Shown here: one piece after another, positions 1-10,283 of the stretch
Position numbering within the stretch: the first letter of the stretch is position 1
Layout of the letters: every line of letters begins with the position of its first letter
Source: Parietaria judaica
Taxonomy: Eukaryota; Streptophyta; Magnoliopsida; Rosales; Urticaceae
Assembly (NCBI GenBank): GCA_954871525.1
Contig: OX940864.1
Span: forward strand, 9,790,001-9,854,000
DNA: 64,000 nucleotides
Direction: 5' to 3'
Made by a program: the position numbers and the translations under genes
Notes under the pieces: model-generated
Database searches by the model: none
Told to the model about the DNA's origin: nothing
The model's input: only the letters and a program-made list of their open reading frames with translations

Positions 1-1149
1 GATGCGTCAATGGTGTGGTCTGTCTTTAGTGACGAAGCTGTAGTGGCGTAAGAGACGCACACTTGGAAAATCATAGCATAAGGCATAACTGAATAATAAA
101 TATTTAATATTTGAATAATTAAGTGGTATATTAATATATTTAGTGGTAACGAATGATTGTAATGTTGAGTCGTTAGTATATTTTTATAGAAAAAATAAAT
201 AAAATGTTTTTATAGGAGAGAGGTGAGAGGATAATGTGTGTCGTTTGGTTGATATTCGGCAGAGTCCACCACGTGGTCCCACAATTTCCCTTATTTTCTT
301 CTCCCATCCAAATTCAAAAATATTAATCTTTCAAAATATTAATTGCTTTTTTTATATATTTATTTTGTCTCATATTTCTTCATTGGAGTGAAATGTTTTA
401 CACTATACAACTCAATTAACACTGTTATTTTTATATTTTAAAATTTTGCATATTAAAGAGTGTAATTTAAAATATACAAGTGTAAATTATATAACGTTAG
501 CAGAAATATATATATATATATATATAGATCATTCAATAATGTAAATTTTTTATTTTGAATATTTAATCAAAATAAGTAAAAGTTAAAAAATACAACGCAT
601 TTTTTTGAATTTTTTTTCTCGATTATCTCTTATTATTTTTGTTACTTTTGTAAAATGGCACCATGCCATTTGAATTTTATAGTCGACTATTTTAACTTTT
701 CTAGAGTTGTAAACTTGTAATTGGACGATTTAGTTATGTTTATTACTTTATTTAAAGAGATATGTGTCGCATTACCTAAAGTTCATCAAATTGGAGAATA
801 TGTTTCTAATATACATTCGGCAGAAGTAACTAATGTTTAAAAACTTCTCATAAAATCCTTGGACGTTACCCCATGTGTAAGTCAGCGAGTGTGTGATAAT
901 CTCTCCATTAGATAAGATAATTTTAACCCAATTAAGTAAGGCATTTTAATTTAATTTTTGTCTAAAAGACAACTTAACTAGTATTAAAGTGTCCAATAGT
1001 TAAAACTCAAGCATTTGGAGCTGGGATTTACAACAACCGAAAGTAATCATGTACAACAAAGAACGAACTACGAAGAGAACATATCTCTCAACATGGAAAA
1101 AAAAAATTCAATACAACGGTTATCAAAATAACAACTCTAATAATCACGA
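1..1149. other. AT-rich intergenic DNA
   Basis: No reading frame, RNA gene or bounded repeat is recognisable here apart from a short TA run near 509-526. The stretch lies beyond the 3' end of the invertase pseudogene that follows on the minus strand. Confidence 0.5.
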
Positions 1150-3140
1150 TAAAATAGACGAATCCGAGCCTAAAAATGACGGGACAGCCACGGGTTAGAT
1201 CCACTGAGGGTGACCTTCTTGATAAGGTGGTCTTGAGTCTTGACTCTTGATCAAAGGCCAACACCCCAATTCCGGTGGGGTCTTCCAGGAGCATCTTGGC
1301 CACAAGATAGCCGGAGATGGACCAGGTTTCGTTCTTGGGCGCTTGTTTCCCAACAAACAAACTTAGGCGATCCGTTGCAGTGCTTTAGCCAACGGTTCTG
1401 CACCTCTTCTCTGCCACCTCCACCATGCGCCGAGCCATGTGGGGCCGCTCCATCTTCATGCACGCTGCCGTAACAACCCACAGCAGAACTGTACAGATTC
1501 AAACAATACTCATTTACTATAGCTTCGGGACAATATATTTGTTTCTTGTGTGTGTGTTTTTGTTTTTCAAGTTTTTTCAGTTTCATCTATATATAAGCTA
1601 TTTAAGTGAGTCTACTTGCATTCAGAAGAAGCATGAATAATTACCTGGCCACGACACTTCATTATGGCAGCTCGACTGAGTGTTCTTCGTGTCGCACCCA
1701 GCCACGAACTGCCACTCGCGATTCTCTATGGCGGGATAGCAGACCTTCACGGGCAATTCCCCCAATGAGCTCCTCCCATCGCGATTCAATCAGCTCCATG
1801 ATCGCGATACTTTGCTCCATCGTAGCCAACGACGAAAAGATCGCCATGCAGTTCTCGAAGCAAAACCACCGGATGTCCATCTTCGCAGGGCCCACCTTCC
1901 CCAAGAAGTAACCGCCACGGGTGAAATTGTTGACCGTTCTGCTGTGAAATCTGGTAAGGCTGCTTAGAGTCAACCCAAAATAGGCTTTGAATGCCTAAGC
2001 TAACATCTCTGGGGCGTTTGAGGAACTGATCATCATTCCTGTTATCGTCTCGCTTCAGAATTTGTTGGGCAGACTTTAGCGCCATGAAGAAGAGCATCTG
2101 CAATTCCATTGGGTATTCAAAGATTCCCTGAAATTTGCGTTGAATCCCGAACAAATCCGAAGTTTAGATAACATAGATTCAATTCTAACAAGTTTAATAG
2201 AAAATAAGAACTTTAGGGGACGCTAAGAGATTACCGTTCACTGATCAATTACGCAACATGCGTCGGCGCACATATGTGTTGAAACCGTGTCGAATGCCCC
2301 CGATAAATATGGACTCAGAAATAAGACGCATCCCTTTTTGGCATTCGGGCAATTCGGCTATAGAGGAGTCTCCCGTTGACTTTGTGTAAGCCCGGAGCAA
2401 TACGATCCACCATAAACCCTGAGCTACTCTTCCAGTCACGCTCTCTCCAAAATCTGCTACTAGAAAATCTGACTTCCTTGAGGGATTTTGCACTACTTTG
2501 AAGCTCACTGGCATGAGTCATGACCCCTTCGCCGAGGTGGAATCTGTCCAGCGGCTTCTCTCTCGATTGAAGACGGAGAGTCTTCTGTTGAGTGTGAAGC
2601 CTAATCTACACGAAAGCGCTACTGAGACCCGACGCAGAGCAGTCAAGTTGATCGACCTGGGTTTATTTTTCACACGGGTTATTTGCCCTAGGTTTATTTT
2701 TCGCTTATAAGGCTTGTAGCCGTCGTTAGTGCGTTTTGAAGCACAAATTGAGAGAGACGAGATTGAGGGTGTAACCAGAAACTCCGATTGAGAGATTGAT
2801 AGTGGATCGAGATTTACAGGCGGCAAGTGGACGTACCTCCTACACTGGGAGCGAACCACTATAATTCTGGTGTCGATTTCAATTTCGTTAATCGCTTTTA
2901 TCATTTTTCCAATTGGGAATTAGCGCAAAATTCCTAACATCTTCAAGAGAAAATTCCACACGATTTGCGGTTCCGCATTCATCAAGAACGCTAATCCACC
3001 CGGAACGAAGTCCCTTACCGTTACCTGGTCATAATCACGCTTGTCGGAACTGGTGGACGTTCCGACCGGTTCACCTCGGACATAAACCACCAACTGCCTT
3101 AGGTACTCCCCGGATTCTAGCTACATCGGATTGCGGTTGA
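1150..3140 (-). pseudogene. Alkaline/neutral invertase (GH100) pseudogene
   Basis: The intact family hydrolyses sucrose to glucose and fructose in the cytosol, plastid or mitochondrion. Reading the minus strand from 3140 downward, the conserved order of blocks is visible: RGEPVGTS, then [13 protein letters not shown] and [12 protein letters not shown] (about 3090-2950), NFLLKTLRLQS and DRFHLGEGVM either side of an inserted LTR, then [17 protein letters not shown] and ECQKGMRLI (about 2480-2320). After an apparent intron come GIFEYPMELQMLFFMALKS (about 2125), [19 protein letters not shown] (about 1900) and SSLATMEQS, and finally VGKQAPKNETWSISGYLVAK (about 1355-1300). Several frame changes, a lost block of about 20 codons before TRGGYF, missing start exons and the LTR insertion make it non-functional. 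The family call is strong because many separate motifs occur in order. Exact ends are uncertain. Confidence 0.85.
2586..2939 (-). mobile_element. Solo LTR inside the invertase pseudogene
   Basis: A 354-bp unit runs, on the minus strand, from TGTTAGGAAT to CACTCAACA. It is flanked by the perfect 5-bp direct repeat TCTTC (2581-2585 and 2940-2944), as expected for LTR-retrotransposon integration. The invertase exon reads continuously across it if one TCTTC and the unit are skipped. No internal retrotransposon sequence is present, so the second LTR and the coding part were probably lost by LTR-LTR recombination. A relative lies at 61641-62020. The superfamily is not decided. Confidence 0.85.
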
Positions 3141-3182
3141 AGGCGAGCCGTGAAAACAGCCCATTCTCTTCAACAATTTTAT

Positions 3183-3555
3183 GAGATTTCGCATATTTGG
3201 TGTGAACAAGTTCTTCTGTTTCCATTGGTTCCATAATTTGGAGAACTTGAAATATTCAGAACCTGCCATTCTGAAAAACTTGTTCGCACCAAATACGCGA
3301 AAAACTCATAAAAACTCCAAACTCAATAAGTAACTTAGAACGAGATTAAATAACAATTCGCATATTTTCCGAGATTTCGCATATTTGGTGTGAACAAGTT
3401 CTTCTGTTTCCATTGGTTCCATAATTCAGAGAACTTGAAACATTCAGAAACCTGCCATTCCGAAGAATTTGTTCGCACTAAATACGCGAAAAACTCATAA
3501 AAATTCCATACTCAAAAAGTAACTTCGAACGAGATTAATTAATAGTTTATTCCAA
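3183..3555. repeat. Tandem pair of hairpin-forming 188-bp repeats
   Basis: The unit starting GAGATTTCGCATATTTGG occurs at 3183 and again at 3371, a period of 188 bp. Each unit contains a left arm (TTTGGTGTGAACAAGTT) and a later inverted right arm (AACTTGTTCGCACCAAA), so each copy could fold into a stem of about 25 bp around a loop of about 70 bases. Short ATTAAGCGTTTATT repeats follow to about 3640. No terminal duplication was identified, so the element class is open. Confidence 0.65.
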
Positions 3556-3957
3556 AGAATTATTGGAGTTAATTAAGCGTTTATTATTCCATACTAAAAA
3601 ATTCCGAAGAATTCTTCGAGTTAATTAAGCGTTTATTCAGCGAACGAATTCCTTAACAAAAAAAAAAAATTCTTGAGATATTCAATTCGAACACAGAAAT
3701 TTATAAGAAAGAAAATAAAGAACATGTGAATATTATTCAGAAATTTCGACGAAATTTAATGCGTTTTTATAGCGATTGAATATTAACAAGATCATAAATT
3801 TCAACGAAATTATATGCGTACTTAGAGAATCAGTGTAGATGAAATTGTTTCCGAGCTGGCAGCTAACACTATTCGTAAAAAGTTTTCAATATAGTTATAT
3901 ATTTTTTTATTAACTTTTCTATAATAACTATATTAAATAAATTTCATTAAATAAGAA
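3556..3957. other. AT-rich intergenic DNA
   Basis: Short repeats of TTAATTAAGCGTTTATT around 3570-3635, then featureless AT-rich sequence. No coding signal is seen. Confidence 0.4.
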
Positions 3958-4897
3958 CAAGGTTCGAATTTCCTCGATTATCCTCGATAACCGTCGGATT
4001 ATCCGTCTTGTCGGTAATCATCACCAAATATTAAATGACAATCGATTATCCGTAAAAACAGTGTAAAAATAACGAAATATTGGGTACTTTTAAAAAAAAA
4101 ATTAAGTTCGCATGCTCTACTAGCTAAGTATCAAGATTGATAGGTTGAGTTGCTTGGATTTGGAAATGGAGATTGCTATTTATATACTAGCAATGTTATT
4201 GTTTTCTTTGTATTTGTTCCATGTGGGACTTTCCAAATCCAAACAAATGCGTATTTTTTATTCATTCTATTTGCTCTATATGAGACTTCTCTACAAAACC
4301 AAATAGTTAATTATGTGTATTATCAAATTATGCAGTATCTTTTAATCTTGTTTTTATTTTCTTATGTTTAAGCATTACATTATTTTATTTACATTTGTTT
4401 GAGTATGACATGATTTTATTTAGTATTTACATATGTGAGAGTGAGACTATTTTTTATTTACATATGTCGATAATCTTCGATAAGTGTCGGTAACGATAAG
4501 GTACTATTTTAGTAGTTTTCCACCGATAATCCTCGAAAATCCATCAGTAATCAAAGGTGGATCTACCTTAAGCCCAACAGTGATTGTAGTCCCCCAACCC
4601 AATTATAAAATACACTTGAGTAAAGCCCAAGTGGAGCCCAAAATATATTCAGCCCTCGAAAGAAAAATATTTAGCCGGGACCTTGGCTAAAAATCTCAAT
4701 CCACTCAGCCTACTTACTCGCTCTCACTCTCGGCCCTCGACCACGCGCTTATCTCACGCTTGACATATAATACTAAATAATAAATACAGTAATATACTAA
4801 TAGTATTGTACTATCCCTGTTTTTCAATTGGAGAGTCAAAGTTCACCAGCTTAGAAAGAGGATATAACTGATATAATATTATATATATCTCGTTTCT

Positions 4898-4957
<60 letters not shown>

Positions 4958-5228
4958 GTTTCTCCACTGGCTATTTTGATTCATAACTAACACATATAAT
5001 GTGTTAGAATTATAGGTTGTTTATTTATTTTGACATGGATAGCAAATTGGCTCAATGGCTCAAGATAATACTAACTTAGGAGACAAACAAATAGTTCAAT
5101 TTGAATAAAAAAAATAGATCAAAAAGATTAACAGATATTTTTTAGAAACTAAGACCTGGATCCACCACTGTCGGTAATCCTCGAAAACAACAATCGATTT
5201 ATCAACAAAAACGACATTTTGAACCTTG
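3958..5228. mobile_element. Non-autonomous hAT-like element with CAAGGTTC ends
   Basis: The left end CAAGGTTCGAATTTCCTCG is mirrored by the right end, whose complement starts CAAGGTTCAAAATGTCG. Flanks are AATAAGAA (3950-3957) and AATAAGAG (5229-5236), an 8-bp target duplication with one mismatch, typical of hAT. Copies of a TCGGTAATCCTCGATAA-like motif cluster near both ends (3970-4020, 4470-4560, 5170-5190), as hAT subterminal repeats do. No transposase is visible. A second element with inverted GGTGGATC ends (about 4553-5172) may be nested inside; its boundaries are unclear. The same CAAGGTTC terminus is seen on the element at 56753-59304. Confidence 0.65.
4913..4954. repeat. (TA)n microsatellite
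   Basis: Uninterrupted TA dinucleotides of about 42 bases inside the hAT-like element. The apparent open frame through it on the minus strand is a product of the repeat. Confidence 0.95.
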
Positions 5229-5236
5229 AATAAGAG

Positions 5237-5337
5237 TGTACAAAAAGACCCTAAACCAAATATATAAACTAATAGTATTAATTTATTATTATTATTTTTT
5301 TAATAATATAAAGAGTTGTGTGGTTACGATTTCATGG

Positions 5338-5370
<33 letters not shown>

Positions 5371-6320
5371 CTGTATTTATATATGTTTAAAACATATATT
5401 TTCATAATTTACAGGGCATCGAAGTCAACGTAAATCAAAGTATAAAAAAAAAAAACAAATATTTTTAATAGATAGATACTATCATTTAAGCGTTTAGTAT
5501 ATAGGCTCTTTTTTAATTATTCCATTGATTGATTTATTATTGATGGTTACTATTATTTTAGATTATTTAGTAGTAATTGGATTTTTTAAAAAGATATGAT
5601 GATTACATTATATTTGGTCAAAATGCGATCAAAATTGAATTTAAAATTAAACTATCAGTAAGTTGTTAAAATAGGCTTTAAACTTCAACACAAATAATTA
5701 ATTATGAAAATCGTACCGAGTACTTATTTATTCACCCCAATATTAATAGATTTATGAAACTGAAATATAATGTGTTGCTCAACGACTATCTTAAAAGTAT
5801 TTATGTATATATGTTATTTTCTTTCCAAATTTATTCTTAAACTTTATAATTTTATAGTCTTATTTGTTAAATTAATTTGGAGTTGGACAAAATATTTTTC
5901 TTTTTTTTCTTGTGCTATCAATATAACATATGAAATGCTATTGTCAAAAATGAAATGTGACAACAATCTTTTTTTTTTCCTCGCAAATACTTAGCATTAA
6001 TCAACAACAAAAGGATCTTTCCTGTTTTGTTTTTTGTTTTTTTTTTTATCGATTGATATTTGTTGAATAAGCCAGTGTCGCCTCCGATGGTGATGACTGA
6101 GAAGAAAATCGATCATGATAACATTAAGCTGTGAAGCAAAGTAGACAGAATATCTAAAGTTGGATAATTAAGACAATAATGAGATATATAATTAAACGGG
6201 AGCATGATTGCTTTTTCAAGACAAAAAAACATAAACCATGGTTGACTTTCAAAAGAATTGGAACTTATATGTCCATTTTTTAAAAAAATTAAGACTTTTT
6301 TCCGAGATAAAGCTTTGATA
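5237..6320. other. AT-rich intergenic DNA with an (ATA)n microsatellite
   Basis: An ATA/AAT trinucleotide run spans about 5341-5368. The remainder is low-complexity AT-rich sequence with poly-T runs. No gene is recognisable. Confidence 0.5.
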
Positions 6321-6346
6321 CGTGGGGTTAGAGCTGCACACGCTCA

Positions 6347-6447
6347 CGTCGCGACCAATCGCGACTAAAGTCGCCAAAATCGCGACTGTACACGTCGCGA
6401 TGCGTCGTGGCGTGCCTGGTCGCGATGCGTCGCGACATGGTCGCGAT
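6347..6447. repeat. Left subterminal TCGCGA array of the hAT element
   Basis: About seven TCGCGA palindromes, often extended to TCGCGAC or CGTCGCGATG, lie within about 100 bp of the left end. In known hAT elements such short subterminal repeats bind the transposase; that role here is inferred. Confidence 0.75.
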
Positions 6448-6661
6448 TTAGCGAGGAAGGACCAAAAAAAATGGTGCGGCAAAAGTTATTTTTTGTTTCC
6501 AATGTTTAATTTTATTAGTTTTTATCCGAATTTAAGTATTAAATTATGTAAACTTATTATTTAAACTTTATTTATTTCAAAATTAATATTTTAGTATGTT
6601 ATTATTGTGTAACATATTATTAATTTTAATTTATAAGTTAATTTTTAAGTTGTAATATATG

Positions 6662-9094
6662 TTAATAAGTATTAATGCGTACCATATTAATAATTATTAG
6701 ATATGTAGAGTTCCATCGTGTACAAACAACTGAAAGCATTAGATATGTAGAGTTCCATCGTGTATTGTTGTCTAAACCAAACTTATTAGCTTTATGATTG
6801 TGCTCTTTACAAAATCGTCTCCACCTAATAACGGTTTGAGAATGCCGGATCCAATCGACAACGCCGCGTATTTTGTCAACGTGCCCTGAAATATTTCGTT
6901 CCCCCGTTCTAGCAATTAAATTAATGATGTGACAAGCACATTTTTGATGTAAAATATTACGAAAAGGAGAACCGGGCAAACTATTTTCTAAGATAGTAAT
7001 AGCGGCGTTATTGTTTGCGGCATTGTCTAACGTAATAGAAATGATACGATTTTGCAAACCCCAATCATTGAATAATTCTATTAATTTATCGGAAATGTTT
7101 TTGCCGGTATGGCGACACTCGAATGGTGACATGTTTAAAAGTTTTTGACATGGATCCCAATTCTCGTCGACGTAATGGGCGGTCAGACTCAAATAGTCGT
7201 TAAGACTCGGACCGCTCCACAAGTCGGTGGTAAAAGCAACGTTAATCTTGGACATTTTGAAAAAATCGACCAAATAATTTTTTTGCATTTTGTAAGCAGA
7301 CTCCATGTCCCTGGTATATGTCGTACGGGAAAACTGTTCGTAAGACGGATTAACCCTTTGCATATATTGTGTATGCGCAGGGTTTTCCACCAAACTCATC
7401 GGTGCGCCCGTAGACAGTAACCACTCGAGGGTCCATTTCCGTAAATTTTCGGTGGTAAGAGCACTTACCTGTGCTGTGTTTACCTCGTTACCGTCTCCGT
7501 AGCACGCTTTCTTATGTCGCGTCAAGTAGCCGGTTCCTTTGTCCCCCAACGCATCGAGGGTTTCATGGCACTTCTTGCACGTGGCGATCTTGATTCGAAC
7601 ACCGTTCTCCACCCGTCGTTCCTCGTGAAAATAATCCCACACCTTCGCTTTGTTTGGTCGTCCCCACAACAAGGCAGGAGGACTTTCCCTATTAAAAATA
7701 TACGGGAGAAAAAAGGTTAACAAAATAAAAATGGGTATTAATTTTACATGGATTAAATATTAATATTAATCATATTAATTAATTAAATTTCATATAGTTA
7801 ATTAAAAGAGTTAACGAAATTAAAAATGGTATTTTCTATGTGTGGAAATCATTATCAAGCTCTTTTTGACGGAACTCCCCGAGGTTCCACGGCCAGATCG
7901 ACTGGAAAGGATGCTATGATCTCGCTTTAGGCCCAAGCTTTTCTAGACAGAACTCCCCGAGGTTCCCAGGCTAGCTTGGAGGAGATTGCAAAGCAAACCT
8001 TATTTAAAAACCAATCTTTCTAAGACACCGTATTCCATTAAGAACTTTATAATAATCACCACACATACAAATTACCATTTTTAATCCCGTTAACTTATTA
8101 AATATCAAGAAAATCGTTTCTGATGTGGAAGATCAGTCGGAACCGCAACCACAGAGCATACTAAGACTTTCAAGAGACGTGACAAATTAATTAATTAAAC
8201 TAAAAGGTAATTAAACTATAATATTTATCGTAAAAAAAATTAAACGAAATTAATTAATTAAGATAATATGATTAAATGATAATTAAATCTCAAGAAAATC
8301 GTTTCTGATGTGGAAGATCAGTCGGAACCGCAACCACAGAGCATACTAAGATTTTCAAGTGATTATTATTTAATAATTATTAATTATTAAAAATTAATTA
8401 TTTTTTTTCAATTTTTTTTTAATTATTATTTATTACTTATTAATTATTAATTATTATTTATTATTAAGTACTAACTTATTAATTAATAAAAAATTAATAA
8501 TAAATGAAATAAAAAAAGGATTAAAGGTTATTACCCGGTAGAAGGACGTCGACTTCGTCGAGGACGGGCAACGGAGGCTTCACCGCTATCTTGATTGGTT
8601 GCTTGAGGAGAACCGCGGTGGTACACCCCGATATTTGAACCACAGATCGAGGGCGGCGTTTGATAGTCGTCGTGATCGGCATCGTCGGGACGTTGGGTTT
8701 GGTCGGGATCGGCATCTTCGGGACCTTGAGGTTCGTCGGGATCGGCACCTTCGGGACCTTGAGCTCCGTATTCGGCACCTTCCCGTAACATGAGGTTGAA
8801 AAAAGGATCGTTATTTCCCCCCCTACATTGAGCCACCGCGTCGACCAACTCTGGGGGCACACGGTCGGGATTGGCGTGGTGCTGGGCCACCGCCCGGACT
8901 AGACTAGGTCTTAGAGACCGTACTGTATCGTCGGGATAATTTGGATTGTGAGGGGAAGGGAATAGTTCTGCCGGTAGCCTAACGGGAATGTAGTCGTCGG
9001 GACAAGTATCCGATGTTCCCCCTTGTAGAAATTGGGGTTGCAAATTCCTGGCCGCCCTTCGACCCCCGGAACTACCACCGCTTCTTCGAGACAT
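6662..9094 (-). CDS. hAT transposase with BED zinc finger, C-terminally truncated
   Basis: Two exons read in phase on the minus strand: exon 1 9094-8535, starting at the ATG of MSRRSGGSSGG and ending at a GT donor (GG|GTAATA), and exon 2 7688-6662 after an AG acceptor. Together they encode about 528 aa. Exon 1 gives a low-complexity N-terminus rich in Pro, Asp and Arg. Exon 2 opens with a BED zinc finger (GRPNKAKVWDYF, then a CKKC pair and TRHKKAC), followed by the hAT RNase-H-like region (FTTDLWSGPSLNDYLSLTAH, later ITLDNAANNNAA and CHIINLIA). The frame stops shortly after a duplicated TRWNSTYL block. The usual C-terminal segment with the catalytic Glu and hATC dimerisation domain is absent; family members are normally about 650-800 aa. 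The phase match across the intron supports this model over two unrelated frames. Confidence 0.8.
7868..8359. repeat. Duplicated blocks inside the transposase intron
   Basis: A block of about 70 bp beginning TCAAGAAAATCGTTTCTGATG occurs at 8105-8174 and again at 8289-8359. A second, looser pair (GAACTCCCCGAGGTTCC) occurs near 7870 and 7950. They sit in the 846-bp intron between the two transposase exons and encode nothing recognisable. Confidence 0.75.
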
Positions 9095-9111
9095 AATGAT
9101 AGAACTTTAGG

Positions 9112-9205
9112 AATTTAGAAAATTGGAACTTTGGAACTTTAGAACTTTGGAACTTTGGAACTTGAGAGAATTTGAGAACTTGAGAACTTGAGAGAATTTG
9201 AGAGA
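9112..9205. repeat. GGAACTT(T/G) minisatellite upstream of the transposase
   Basis: Repeated GAACTTTGGAACTTTAG- and GAACTTGAGA-like units lie just upstream of the transposase ATG (minus strand), in its presumed promoter or 5' UTR. No function is assigned. Confidence 0.6.
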
Positions 9206-9520
9206 GAGATGGAAGATTGTTGGTGAGGAAATGAGGGAGGAAGAGGTGGTATTTATAGGGTTTTAGGAGAGGGTGGGGTGGGTGAATAATTATTGTGGTG
9301 GGTGAAGTGGGTGAATAATTGTGAGGAGAAAGTGGGTGAAAAAATTTTGAAATTTGAAATTTTAGGGTTGGAATTCGAGTAAAGTGGGTAATAATTGTGG
9401 TTGTGGAATAAAATTCGGGTAAAAAGTGTGTTATTTATGCCCCAAAAGGACAAAATCACGCGGATCGCTGACGTGGCACGATCTGGGCCGTCGATCGCTT
9501 CACGCGGATCAAGCCCTGAC

Positions 9521-9636
9521 GCGTCGCGACCAGAGCCCGAGATCGCGACGCGTCGCGACTTTTGCCGCGTGAATCGCGACGCGTCGCGACTGGCACTGTT
9601 TGCGTCGCGACGCGTCGCGTCGTCACACGCGACGTC
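9521..9636. repeat. Right subterminal TCGCGA array of the hAT element
   Basis: About six TCGCGA palindromes, mostly as CGCGTCGCGAC, in roughly 115 bp next to the right end. They match the left array in motif but not in order. Short open frames through this stretch are artefacts of the repeat. Confidence 0.75.
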
Positions 9637-9651
9637 GGATGCACGGCTCTA

Positions 9652-9949
9652 CGTGGGGTGAGTTACAGTGGAGGATGTAAATTTTGACGTAAGTACCAAT
9701 GGAAATACAAAACCAGAGAATTAGAACTTTATCCGCGGAAAAGTAAGAATTGAAACTTAATAGTCTATTTTTTAAAGTAAGTACTTTTTCCGGGATTAAC
9801 CATAAAATAAAATATAGAATTATCGTGAATTTGATTCTTTTTTTTTTATTACGGCAAATATCCCATAGAATTGTTGCGTACGTAGAGTTAGGTATTTATG
9901 ATGCAAATATCGCTAAATAAAGTTTCGAAGTACAGTTTCGATCTCCCTC
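9652..9949. other. hAT target duplication and upstream region of the CRAL-TRIO gene
   Basis: Starts with the CGTGGGGT target duplication (9652-9659), then about 290 bp of AT-rich sequence that should contain the promoter of the next gene. The hAT insertion therefore ends within about 300 bp of that gene's probable transcription start. No clear TATA box could be chosen. Confidence 0.4.
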
Positions 9950-10283
9950 GTCGAAGACGATGACAATCACAGAGTTCTTTCTCTCTCCTGCTTCGACGCC
10001 ATTACAGAGCTCTAGGGTTTTTCTCCGGCGTGATCTGCAATCTTGCTAATCATTCAAGGTAAACAAAATTCTTCTATCTTTCTGTTAATGAAACTCATAT
10101 GTCATGTTAATGATTAGCATGTTTGGTTTGAATCGTTCTTAAAATTGAATCCCATTTGAGCTTTTTGGGGCTTCATACCAGCTTGTTCTTCTGTTTAATC
10201 ATGTCAATTTGGTTTTATGCATTCTGAAATTGATTCTGCAAGTATGGAATTTGACCTAAATTTGGAATAGGCTGTTCTTGGTG

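Larger units (their letters stand above)
6329..9651 (-). mobile_element. hAT DNA transposon with TCGCGA-rich ends
   Basis: A 3323-bp element bounded by inverted ends: left TAGAGCTGCACACGC, right (complement) TAGAGCCGTGCATCC. It is flanked by an identical 8-bp duplication CGTGGGGT at 6321-6328 and 9652-9659, diagnostic of hAT. It carries a spliced BED-finger transposase on the minus strand and dense TCGCGA palindromes just inside both ends. The perfect duplication suggests recent insertion. The transposase lacks its C-terminal part, so this copy is probably not self-sufficient. Confidence 0.9.

Noticed and set aside
9395..9661. Frames through the TCGCGA arrays (also 60980-61372 and 6249-6564)
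   Set aside because: Palindromic repeats keep several frames open on both strands; no protein family match.
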